Positions 56,564 through 63,988 of a DNA stretch of 64,000 nt are shown here, piece by piece (position 1 is the first letter of the stretch; every line of letters starts with the position of its first letter). The position numbers and the translations under genes are program-made. The notes under the pieces were generated by a model that worked only from the letters and a program-made list of their open reading frames with translations, had not been told where the DNA came from and did not search any database. The DNA lies in NCBI GenBank assembly GCA_947630045.1, contig CANRGC010000011.1, positions 1-64,000 on the forward strand. The letters are read 5' to 3'. Origin of the DNA: Candidatus Gastranaerophilales bacterium. GTDB lineage: Bacteria > Cyanobacteriota > Vampirovibrionia > Gastranaerophilales > Gastranaerophilaceae.

Positions 56564-57103
56564 ATGGAATTAAAAGGAAGTAAAACGGAAAAAAATTTAA
56601 AAGAAGCTTTTAGCGGAGAATCTCAGGCAAGAAATAAATATACTTATTATGCTTCTCAAGCTAAAAAAGACGGCTATGTACAAATAAGCAAGTTTTTTGA
56701 AGACACCGCAAACAACGAAAAAGAACATGCAAAGATTTGGTTTAAACTCTTAAACGGCGGCTCTGTTAAATCAACTGTCGAAAACCTTAAAGACGCTATG
56801 GAAGGGGAAAATTTCGAGTGGACGGAAATGTACGCTCAATTTGCAAAAGAAGCAAGAGAAGAAGGCTTTATGGACATTGCATTTCTGTTTGAAAAAGTTG
56901 CACTGATTGAAAAAGACCATGAAGAAAGATATAAAAAGCTTTTAGAAAACATAAAAACCGAAAAAGTTTTCAAAAAAGATGATGAAATTGTTTGGGAATG
57001 CGCTAATTGCGGATACTCTTACAAAGGAAAAGAAGCGCCTGATGTCTGCCCCGTTTGCGCTCATCCGAAGAGTTTCTTTTTTGAAAAAGCAAAAAATTAT
57101 TAA
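56564..57103 (+). CDS. rbr: Rubrerythrin
   Basis: A 179-residue protein. The N-terminal four-helix diiron domain has [12 protein letters not shown] and [10 protein letters not shown] in one half and [24 protein letters not shown] in the other. The C-terminal rubredoxin domain has CANCGY and [11 protein letters not shown] binding one iron. It reduces hydrogen peroxide in anaerobes, completing what superoxide reductase starts. CTGGGGGAAAG precedes the ATG. Confidence 0.96.
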   Translation: MELKGSKTEKNLKEAFSGESQARNKYTYYASQAKKDGYVQISKFFEDTANNEKEHAKIWFKLLNGGSVKSTVENLKDAMEGENFEWTEMYAQFAKEAREEGFMDIAFLFEKVALIEKDHEERYKKLLENIKTEKVFKKDDEIVWECANCGYSYKGKEAPDVCPVCAHPKSFFFEKAKNY

Positions 57104-57108
57104 TTTTT

Positions 57109-57137
57109 AAGAGGGGAGATTTTCCCCTCTATTTTTG
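57109..57137 (+). terminator. Terminator of rubrerythrin
   Basis: AGAGGGGA pairs with TCCCCTCT and is followed by ATTTTT. Confidence 0.85.
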
Positions 57138-57203
57138 AATTCTTCACCAAAAAATGATATAATTTAAAAAAAGGGATTGTTGATATTTTGAAGGAGAAAG
57201 ACT

Positions 57204-57581
57204 ATGAAAAAAGCTTTATTTACGATTTTTGCCGCACTTTTTCTTTTTACGTCGGCTTCGTTTGCTCATGAAACATTTGGCGGAAACAATCAGCATGGCG
57301 GTTATACAGGAGCTTCTCAGGCTCAAAATACTGCGGTTTCAAACATAAAAAATTTAAAAGACGGTCAGTTTGTAACCTTAAAGGGCAATATCGTTGCAAA
57401 AGTCGGACATGAAAAATATACGTTTAAAGATTCCACGGGAAGTATTCTTGTTGAAATTGACGATGATAACTGGGGCGGACTTCAGGTAAGCGGAAGCGAC
57501 ACGGTAATTATCTCGGGCGAAGTCGATAAAGATTGGAACTCTCTAAGCGTTGAAGTTGACACGATTAGCATTGCAAAATAA
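57204..57581 (+). CDS. Periplasmic BOF (YgiW/YdeI-like) protein
   Basis: A 125-residue protein with a signal peptide (MKKALFTIFAALFLFTSASFA, cleavage after residue 21) and an OB-fold of the bacterial BOF family: NLKDGQFVTLKGNIVAKVG, YTFKDSTGSILVEID and VIISGEVDKDWN. Relatives respond to stress and cations. AAGGAGAAAG precedes the ATG. It is followed by a terminator. Confidence 0.88.
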   Translation: MKKALFTIFAALFLFTSASFAHETFGGNNQHGGYTGASQAQNTAVSNIKNLKDGQFVTLKGNIVAKVGHEKYTFKDSTGSILVEIDDDNWGGLQVSGSDTVIISGEVDKDWNSLSVEVDTISIAK

Positions 57582-57606
57582 AAAAGGGCAAAATTTGCCC
57601 TTTTTT
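57582..57606 (+). terminator. Terminator of the BOF gene
   Basis: AAAAGGGCAAATTTGCCCTTTT forms a perfect stem with T-run after it. Confidence 0.88.
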
Positions 57607-57612
57607 AATATC

Positions 57613-57641
57613 TTGATTTCTTAAAAATTTAAAAGTATACT
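57613..57641 (+). promoter_or_regulatory. Complete promoter of a probable leaderless gene
   Basis: TTGATT (57613-57618) and TATACT (57636-57641) are 17 bp apart, and the -10 ends 7 bases before the ATG. No ribosome site is present. Confidence 0.7.
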
Positions 57642-57647
57642 TTTAGA

Positions 57648-58334
57648 ATGCTGGGAAATAATAAAAATCTGTTTTTATCACCTTTTTTTGCAACAATTTT
57701 TATTGTTGCCGCAATGGTTGTTTATTATGTCGTTTGTTACATTTTCAGGGCAAATTTCGGAGTTTTTGATATTGAAGAAATCGGTGCCACTGAAATTATA
57801 ACCTATCTTTTTTACGGTTTTGCAGGCGGTGTTTTATTATGCTGTGCCGGAGATTTCCTTAACTCTCCACGCTCAAAAACATACTTTGCGCTGGTTTTTC
57901 TCTGGTTTGTTGCGCTTCTTAGAGAAATGGGCATTCAGCATTGGCTTACAACCCATGACACCGTTGTTACAAAAAGCCGATTTTTCTTAAACCCCGACAA
58001 TCCGCTGCATGAAAAAATTATAGCGGGGCTTTTAATGTTGATTGTTTTAGCCGTTTGTTTATGGCTTTTTATAAAATATTTTAAACGGTTGGTGTGCGGT
58101 CTGCTTAAGCTGCAAGCACTCTGTTGGACCGTAGTTACAACGGGGGTTTTTGGTGTTTTAACCCAAATTATAGACCGCTTTCCCGCAAACTATGCCAAGA
58201 GTGTCGGCACTGCGCTTATGGAACCGACACTGTTTGCACTAAAGATTTTTGAAGAAGGCGGAGAGTCGCTTTTGCCTTTGCTTTTTGCGCTTGCCCTCAT
58301 TCAGTTCCATTTTTCTCTTAAAGATAAACAATAA
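57648..58334 (+). CDS. Polytopic membrane protein
   Basis: A 228-residue protein with six predicted transmembrane segments (about 10-35, 48-68, 75-93, 125-147, 158-180 and 205-222) and short loops. No family is recognised. It starts 7 bases after a -10 box, so its mRNA is likely leaderless. Because it follows the BOF gene's terminator it is independently expressed. Confidence 0.7.
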   Translation: MLGNNKNLFLSPFFATIFIVAAMVVYYVVCYIFRANFGVFDIEEIGATEIITYLFYGFAGGVLLCCAGDFLNSPRSKTYFALVFLWFVALLREMGIQHWLTTHDTVVTKSRFFLNPDNPLHEKIIAGLLMLIVLAVCLWLFIKYFKRLVCGLLKLQALCWTVVTTGVFGVLTQIIDRFPANYAKSVGTALMEPTLFALKIFEEGGESLLPLLFALALIQFHFSLKDKQ

Positions 58335-58446
58335 AATTTTTGTAAACGGAAATTAATAACAAATATCTTTTAATAAATATTTATGTTAAATTAGCTGATA
58401 TTAATGTCTTAATTGAGATTTTTATACGGGCAAAAAGGATAAGTTT

Positions 58447-59235
58447 ATGAAAGTAGTTATACTGGCGGGCGGTTTTGGCACAAGATTATCTGAAGAAACA
58501 AGATTAATACCGAAACCAATGGTTGAAATCGGCGGAAAACCAATATTATGGCATATTATGAAAATATACTCTTATTGGGGCTTCAATGATTTTATTATTT
58601 TAACCGGATATAAATCTCATGTGATTAAAGATTATTTTGTTAATTACTATCAACAATATTCGGATATAACGGTGGATATGTTGAGCAACACCGTTGAAAT
58701 TCATAAAACACAAACCGAACCGTGGAAAGTCACAATGTTATATACGGGGCAAAACACAATGACAGGCTCCAGAATAAAAAAAGCTCAAAATTACATTAAA
58801 AATGAGCCGTTTTTGCTCACTTACGGGGACGGTGTTTCCGATGTAAATATAAAAGAACTGATAAAATGTCATAAAGAAAGCAAAAAATATTTAACTTTAA
58901 CCGCAGTAAAACCGGGGGGCAAATTTGGGGCGCTTGATATATCAAGCGACGGAACAATTAACAGCTTTACCGAAAAACCTAAAGGCGACGGCAACTGGAT
59001 AAATGGCGGTTTTATGGTTTGCGAGCCTGAGGTTTTTGATTATTTTGACGCCACAAGAAATGATGTAATTCTTGAACGTGAACCTTTGGAAAAACTTGCA
59101 ATTGAAGGAAAGTTAAATTCATATAAACACAACGGATTTTGGTATCCTATGGACACGCTAAAAGGCAAGACGGATCTGACTAAAATGTGGGAAGAAGGCA
59201 CTGCGCCTTGGGCTGTTTGGCAAAAACAAAAATAA
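58447..59235 (+). CDS. rfbF: Glucose-1-phosphate cytidylyltransferase
   Basis: A 262-residue nucleotidyltransferase with LAGGFGTRLSEETRLIPKPM at the start, YGDGVSDVN for the metal site, and WINGGFMVCEPEVFDY. It makes CDP-glucose, the first step to dideoxyhexoses and other CDP sugars in surface polysaccharides. The usual partner rfbG (CDP-glucose dehydratase) is not next to it, which is unusual. AAAAGGATAAG precedes the ATG. Confidence 0.94.
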   Translation: MKVVILAGGFGTRLSEETRLIPKPMVEIGGKPILWHIMKIYSYWGFNDFIILTGYKSHVIKDYFVNYYQQYSDITVDMLSNTVEIHKTQTEPWKVTMLYTGQNTMTGSRIKKAQNYIKNEPFLLTYGDGVSDVNIKELIKCHKESKKYLTLTAVKPGGKFGALDISSDGTINSFTEKPKGDGNWINGGFMVCEPEVFDYFDATRNDVILEREPLEKLAIEGKLNSYKHNGFWYPMDTLKGKTDLTKMWEEGTAPWAVWQKQK

Positions 59236-59252
59236 AAAAGGAGAGATAGTCT

Positions 59253-59771
59253 TTGAATTGCCAAAATTGCGGATATGAGATTAAGAAAAAACAAAACTTT
59301 TGCCCTCATTGCGGGAAATTTTTATCTGCCGGAAATAATTTTGAAAAATTTAACCTTGCATTCCGCAAAATTGAAGATATTATAAAAAGCAAACCATTCA
59401 TTATTTTTTCGATTGTTTTTGCGGTTCTTTTATCAATATTTATAATAACTTTCGCCCGTTTGAATATAGTTTCGCAAACTTGGACATATAAAGGAAAAGA
59501 ATTAAAATATGACAAGGGGAAATTGCACAGGCTCTATAAAGAAGGGTCCTATTTATTTAAACTGCATCAATATGACAAAAACGAAGACGGGTATTATATT
59601 TATGGCGGCAGCGGTTCTGCCGAAGGCTTTATTGATGAATATATAATTAAAAAAGCGCCTGAATTTAAAGAAGTTATAGACACAATGTGGGACTATTGTT
59701 TTGATACAACCCCTGAAACGGAAGGTATGGCTGGCGTCAGAAATTGTTATTATGAAAAAATCAATAATTAA
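59253..59771 (+). CDS. Zinc-ribbon membrane protein
   Basis: A 172-residue protein that begins with a zinc ribbon (C3-x2-C6 and C18-x2-C21 in NCQNCGY and CPHCGKFL), followed by a transmembrane helix (about 48-70) and a C-terminal extracytoplasmic domain of about 100 residues with no family match. The start is TTG 59253, supported by AAGGAGAG upstream. It lies 17 bp after rfbF and could be co-transcribed. Function unknown. Confidence 0.7.
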   Translation: MNCQNCGYEIKKKQNFCPHCGKFLSAGNNFEKFNLAFRKIEDIIKSKPFIIFSIVFAVLLSIFIITFARLNIVSQTWTYKGKELKYDKGKLHRLYKEGSYLFKLHQYDKNEDGYYIYGGSGSAEGFIDEYIIKKAPEFKEVIDTMWDYCFDTTPETEGMAGVRNCYYEKINN

Positions 59772-59875
59772 TTAAGGCTTGATATCAAAATTGTTAAATA
59801 ACAAAGTCACGGTTTTTCATAAATTTTAAAAAGAGGCTGAAATGTTTCCCGTCCGAATTTGGCATACATATAAGA

Positions 59876-59881
59876 TATAAT
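59876..59881 (+). promoter_or_regulatory. -10 box of the WG-repeat gene
   Basis: TATAAT lies 22 bases before ATG 59904, leaving room for the ribosome site AAAGGGG; the ATG overlapping the box at 59880 is therefore not the start. Confidence 0.55.
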
Positions 59882-59903
59882 GTTTTTGAAAGGGGTTCAA
59901 ATT

Positions 59904-60743
59904 ATGTATGATGAGATTTTTTGTTACACTGACAGTGATTTTACGATTGCTTATAAAAACGGTAAGGCAGGGCTTGTTGACGTTAATACGGGTAAGCCCG
60001 TCACGGAATTTGTTTATGACATTATGGAAAACAATCTGCCACGATGCGCTGACGGATATAAAGACAGCAAAATGTTTGAAGATGAATTTGACTTCTTCTT
60101 TGCAATGCATGCCGGAATATGTCAAGATTATTGCACAATGAGCAAAAATTACAAGTGGGGCTTATTGAATAAAAACGGTCAGGTTGTCTTTGATTTTAAA
60201 TATAAATATCCGATACAACTATTAGATATTTTTCGATATATCTCGGGTTATTATATTGTGAAACAAGACGGATATGAAGGCGTAATAGATAAAAATTCAA
60301 ATATAATATTAGAGCCTGTTTTTGACCATATTATGGATGATAAATATTATTGGTCTTGCGAAAAAGATAATCTTTTCGGGCTGGCTGATATTAACGGAAA
60401 AATGGTTGTTGATATAAAATACAATTCGATTTGCGTTTCTTCAACAACAAGACCTTGTTTTATAGCGGAAAAAGAAGCTAAATTCGGGCTTATAACTTTA
60501 AATGATGAAATTATTTCAGATTTTATTTATGACAGCCTTATCAGCGAAAATGACGGCGAATTTTATTTGGCAGACTTAAACGGCAAATATGGGGTGATAA
60601 ATTACGAGGGAAAAATTGTTTTAGATTTTAAATATGATTATATTTCCGCCTGTACCAACAAAAATAATAAGGTTGCTTTTTTGGCAACATATAAAAACAA
60701 AAAGGAACTCTTGAATGAAAACGGAGAAAGGCTGTGGAGTTAA
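59904..60743 (+). CDS. WG-repeat protein, seven repeats
   Basis: A 279-residue protein from ATG 59904 with AAAGGGG upstream. It is nearly all WG (KWG) repeats of about 35-45 residues, each with a core such as KWGLLNKNGQVVFDFKY, YEGVIDKNSNIILEPVFD, LFGLADINGKMVVDIKY and KYGVINYEGKIVLDFKY. Such repeats form beta units for binding, often in secreted or surface proteins, but there is no signal peptide here. It lacks a recognised catalytic domain. Confidence 0.85.
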   Translation: MYDEIFCYTDSDFTIAYKNGKAGLVDVNTGKPVTEFVYDIMENNLPRCADGYKDSKMFEDEFDFFFAMHAGICQDYCTMSKNYKWGLLNKNGQVVFDFKYKYPIQLLDIFRYISGYYIVKQDGYEGVIDKNSNIILEPVFDHIMDDKYYWSCEKDNLFGLADINGKMVVDIKYNSICVSSTTRPCFIAEKEAKFGLITLNDEIISDFIYDSLISENDGEFYLADLNGKYGVINYEGKIVLDFKYDYISACTNKNNKVAFLATYKNKKELLNENGERLWS

Positions 60744-61016
60744 ATTTATAATTGATTTTTTTGACCAAACTTCAAGCGGTTTTAGAACGGTGAATTTTCA
60801 CCGATACAAAAATATTATTTGAACGATATTAATAGTTCATTGAAAAAATGAAGAATTTTTTAAAAACTTCATCGAACAAATGAGCAATAATAAAGTAATA
60901 TATGCCAAATTATTAAATACAATGCGAAAATATGCCATAAACAAACTAATGGCTTGGAAAGAAAGCTAAAGATGTTTAATAAATTTATTGACGAAAAATG
61001 ACTTTTAGCAACAGTA
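60744..61016. other. Intergenic stretch with hairpin and possible gene remnant
   Basis: There is no supported gene in 273 bp. A perfect hairpin CGGTGAA-TT-TTCACCG lies at 60788-60803, but without a T-run. At 60880-60969 a 29-codon frame begins MSNNKVIYAKLLNTM and ends LMAWKES; it resembles the N-terminus of DUF4143-type AAA ATPases before their P-loop, so it may be a remnant. This is speculative. Confidence 0.3.
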
Positions 61017-61283
61017 TTAATTTGTTTTTGGAATTTCCGGCAAGGCATTCATTTGGTTTAATCTGTTGCCGATAGCTTGATAAGTTTCTTCTGAAAAATT
61101 AGGATTTTTAACAAGTACATATTGCCCGTTTATAAATGCATATCTGTTAGAACAAGCATAATTGGTATATAAGGTTTGCAAAAGTTGAGTTTCGCCCTGA
61201 AATGCTTCGTTAGGTTGGGCGGTTTGCTGACAAACTTGTGGCTGGGTTGGAATATAGCTGTTACTTAAACAAACATTTTGCAT
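61017..61283 (-). CDS. Small Gln-rich hypothetical protein
   Basis: An 88-residue protein rich in Gln, Asn and Pro with no signal peptide. AAAGGGAAAT lies before the ATG. It starts with MQ and has NEAFQGE at residues 25-31, a weak echo of the SF[TK]G tag. It contains ACSNRYAFINGQYVLVKNP, resembling a short beta hairpin. Function unknown. Confidence 0.55.
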   Translation of the reverse strand: MQNVCLSNSYIPTQPQVCQQTAQPNEAFQGETQLLQTLYTNYACSNRYAFINGQYVLVKNPNFSEETYQAIGNRLNQMNALPEIPKTN

Positions 61284-61648
61284 ATTTTATTTCCCTTTCT
61301 GTATGTTCTATATTTTAAATCTCAAAGTCATTCTCATCTGATTTTGCATCATTTGAGCTTGAATTTCATTTGGTTTTTTATTGTTAAAATTTAAAAAGTT
61401 TAATTCATTAGAATATCACCTTTAAAATTTTCGCATATAAATAAAATAGATAAAGAACTAAAATTGCCAAATTTAGCAATATTATTAATAATTGTAAAAT
61501 TAAATAATAATTGATATTAAAAATTAATTTAAATCATTTAGTTTAAGAATTAAGTTTTGTATTGATAGTGATATAAAAATATTTCAATTCGTCAAAATTT
61601 GTCGCAATGGTTATTTATAATTTTTTATATAAATTAAAGGAGAAAATT
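61284..61648. other. Intergenic region with a WYL-type operator
   Basis: A 365-bp AT-rich stretch. On the minus strand an open frame of about 35 codons (61308-61415) lacks a start codon and may be a decayed gene end. The right part holds the promoter and palindromic site of the gene at 61649. No RNA gene was recognised. Confidence 0.5.
61589..61621 (+). promoter_or_regulatory. Shared operator and -10 box before the WG gene
   Basis: TCGTCAAAATTTGTCGC (61589-61605) then AAT, seven bases and TATAAT (61616-61621). It differs at two of 20 positions from the site before the WYL gene, and the spacing to TATAAT is identical. Confidence 0.7.
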
Positions 61649-62389
61649 ATGAATAAAACGCAAAGTGAGGCAAAAGATATTATCCAAAATGCTCAAATTG
61701 AAGCTCAAAATATTATAGATCTTGCCTTAAAAAAAGCAAGATTTATACTGAATGAAAGATCGCTTGTAAATAAAATTCGAAAAGAAACCGAATTGATAAA
61801 AGAACAAGCCTTAAAAGACTGTTTAAAAATAAGAGAAGAAAATTCTTTAACCCATTCAATTTACAGTTACCACGAAACTCATTACATTGGTTCAAATCGC
61901 TGGATTGTAAGAAATATAGAAAGTATGAAATACGGTCTTTTAAATGAAAAAGGTGATTTTGTTGTCCCTTGTCAATATGATGATATGAATACAAGCATTG
62001 AAGAATTTCTTGAAGGGGAACAGAAGTGTATTAATGTGATTGTTGATGAATACGGATATAGCGAGGGCGAGACTTGCCGTAATTGTTTAAGCGAAAAACG
62101 AGGGATTATGGATTTAGACGGGAACTTTATAATTGAACCTAAGTATTCGGATTATATTTATTTTAGCGAAGGGCTTGCCGCCGTTTGCATAATTGACGCA
62201 ACTCGGGCGTATGGAGTTAAATACGGCTTTATTGATGAAAATGATAATACAATTATTCCTTTTATATATGACTATGCGGAAAATTTTATTAAAGGCAAAG
62301 CCAGAGTGCTATTAAACAGCGAAGAATATTTTATTGACAAAAACGGCAACAGAATAAGTAAAAAACTCAAAAGAGAAATTATAAGATGA
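61649..62389 (+). CDS. Coiled-coil and WG-repeat protein
   Basis: From ATG 61649 (AAAGGAG upstream) the protein has 246 residues; a TTG-type start 42 bases earlier is rejected. The first 70 residues are an Ala/Glu/Lys-rich helix with a heptad-like pattern (EAKDIIQNAQIEAQNIID), likely a coiled coil. The rest is about four WG repeats (YGLLNEKGDFVVPCQYD, RGIMDLDGNFIIEPKYS, YGFIDENDNTIIPFIYD). Its promoter carries the operator also found at the WYL gene. Confidence 0.8.
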   Translation: MNKTQSEAKDIIQNAQIEAQNIIDLALKKARFILNERSLVNKIRKETELIKEQALKDCLKIREENSLTHSIYSYHETHYIGSNRWIVRNIESMKYGLLNEKGDFVVPCQYDDMNTSIEEFLEGEQKCINVIVDEYGYSEGETCRNCLSEKRGIMDLDGNFIIEPKYSDYIYFSEGLAAVCIIDATRAYGVKYGFIDENDNTIIPFIYDYAENFIKGKARVLLNSEEYFIDKNGNRISKKLKREIIR

Positions 62390-62487
62390 AAAATAATTTT
62401 GCCTAGATATTAATAATTTAATTATCAGATTTATGAACTTTCCTGTGAATACATGCGGGCAAATAAATCATATTGTCTGTTCTGTTG

Positions 62488-62961
62488 TCACCGTTTTCTG
62501 CCGATCAGAAACCCGTGAATAAGCGAATGTTCATATTGGGTTAGCAAAATTAAGTTATCGGTGCTGTTATCGTATCCGTCATTTGTTATATGGTGGATAT
62601 GATAACCGTCATTTTCATCTTTCCCTAAAAATGTAAAAGCAACAAGCTCGTAAATATAATATTTTAAAAGACTTTCATCAGCTAAAGTAAAATAATGCGG
62701 TTTTTCATCATCCTTTTGTTTTTGGATTTTACCCTCATATTTTACCCTGCCTTTATTTGAAATTAAATATTTTGGATTACGAGGATATTCTTTCCAGATT
62801 TCGCCTTTTAAATCATTTTCGCTATAATTCTTAGCGCCATAATTTTTTCTTAATTCTTCTTTTTCTTTTTCATCAAGTTTTTCATATTCTTTCAGTTTTT
62901 GCTGAAGCTCAAAAATATCTTTTAAATATTCTTCCCTGTCTTTATTTCTGTTTAATTCCAT
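62488..62961 (-). CDS. NUMOD4-HNH endonuclease-like protein
   Basis: A 157-residue protein. An N-terminal charged helix is followed by a NUMOD4 motif (EIWKEYPRNPKYLISNKGRV, near 57-76) and an HNH core (HIHHITNDGYDNSTDNLIL, then H), with the metal-binding His and Asn in place. HNH_3 proteins are homing or mobile-type endonucleases. It starts directly after the WYL stop with AAAGGAAAAC upstream, so both are co-transcribed. The 3' end has no clear terminator. Confidence 0.85.
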   Translation of the reverse strand: MELNRNKDREEYLKDIFELQQKLKEYEKLDEKEKEELRKNYGAKNYSENDLKGEIWKEYPRNPKYLISNKGRVKYEGKIQKQKDDEKPHYFTLADESLLKYYIYELVAFTFLGKDENDGYHIHHITNDGYDNSTDNLILLTQYEHSLIHGFLIGRKR

Positions 62962-63915
62962 TTAGTTTTCCTTTATATTTTTATACATTGCTTCAACCGT
63001 TTTTATATATTCATCTTTTAAGATGTTTGGGCTTATAACTTTTACGGTTTCCCGCCATTTTAAAAGTTCCGTTATAATTTCATAACTTCCGCTTGCCCTT
63101 AGTTTTACTTGAATATTCCCATTTCCAAGAGGAGTTATTTTTTGGCTTTTGTGAAAATTATACTTCATTATATCATCTCTGACGCTTTTATCAAATTCCA
63201 AAACTACATCCATTATATCGCCCTGAAAAACCCCGAAAGATTTGTCGCTAAACTCTTGGACATTAAAATTTTCGTCTTTTTCAAAATAGTTATCGGTTAA
63301 CTCAATTTCTTTTAATTTTGAAATTTGATATATCCAAATATCATCAGCAAAAGGATTATATGCCGCAAGATAAATTTTTTCGCCGTAAATCAGCCCGTAA
63401 GGGTTTATAAGATATTTATTATCAAGCTTAATTTGCTTTTGAGATAAAATCGCTTCATTAATTAAACTTATATTTTCAATTGATACATCTTCTCTAAACC
63501 CGATATGAGTGCAATAGGCTTGGTTTAAAAATAATTCTTCGACATCATTTTTTGAATATTTATCAGGATTTATTGCTTTTATTTTTTCTATAATTGCGCT
63601 AAATTCTTTATTTTTGGCGGGTGATTTTTCAAGATTTTTATAATGTTCAAGAAGCGCAAAATCATCTGAATTAAATTTAATTAAAGAATTTAAGCTCCCC
63701 TTTTTTAATCTTCTTCGTTTTTTATTATCGGTTTTATTTTGAACCGTTTCAATATAGTTACCGTATTTTTCAACAATAGCGCTCATCATGCGCTCTGCAG
63801 TTCTTTTGGAACATTCAAAATGCGAAGCAATATCGGATGTTGTAAGCCCCCTATAGCTGTTTTGAAGCATAATAATCAACTCTATAATTTCATCAATTTT
63901 TTTATTTGCGCTCAT
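62962..63915 (-). CDS. WYL-domain transcriptional regulator
   Basis: A 317-residue protein. The N-terminal winged helix (LTTSDIASHFECSKRTAERM, residues 24-43) binds DNA. A WYL domain (about 130-215, with LDNKYLINPYGLIYGEKIYLAAYNP) senses a ligand. A C-terminal WCX-like extension follows. WYL regulators often control phage defence or repair genes, but no defence gene is visible here. AAAGGA precedes ATG 63915. Its own upstream site matches the site at 61589. Confidence 0.88.
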   Translation of the reverse strand: MSANKKIDEIIELIIMLQNSYRGLTTSDIASHFECSKRTAERMMSAIVEKYGNYIETVQNKTDNKKRRRLKKGSLNSLIKFNSDDFALLEHYKNLEKSPAKNKEFSAIIEKIKAINPDKYSKNDVEELFLNQAYCTHIGFREDVSIENISLINEAILSQKQIKLDNKYLINPYGLIYGEKIYLAAYNPFADDIWIYQISKLKEIELTDNYFEKDENFNVQEFSDKSFGVFQGDIMDVVLEFDKSVRDDIMKYNFHKSQKITPLGNGNIQVKLRASGSYEIITELLKWRETVKVISPNILKDEYIKTVEAMYKNIKEN

Positions 63916-63955
63916 AACTTTTCCTTTAATCTGTATTTTATTTTATAACATAATA

Positions 63956-63988
63956 GCGACAAAATTTGTCGCAATATAATCATATAAT
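63956..63988. promoter_or_regulatory. WYL operator and outward-facing promoter
   Basis: GCGACAAAATTTGTCGC (63956-63972) is a perfect 17-bp palindrome. On the plus strand it is followed by AAT, seven bases and TATAAT (63983-63988), so a gene beyond the window end is predicted. The palindrome also lies 41 bp before the WYL start, so it may control both. Confidence 0.75.

Noticed and set aside
59880-59903. ATG 59880 as the start of the WG-repeat gene
   Set aside because: It overlaps TATAAT; the later ATG at 59904 has AAAGGGG before it.
61284-61430. A minus-strand gene upstream of 61283
   Set aside because: A 35-codon open frame exists but has no usable start codon or ribosome site.
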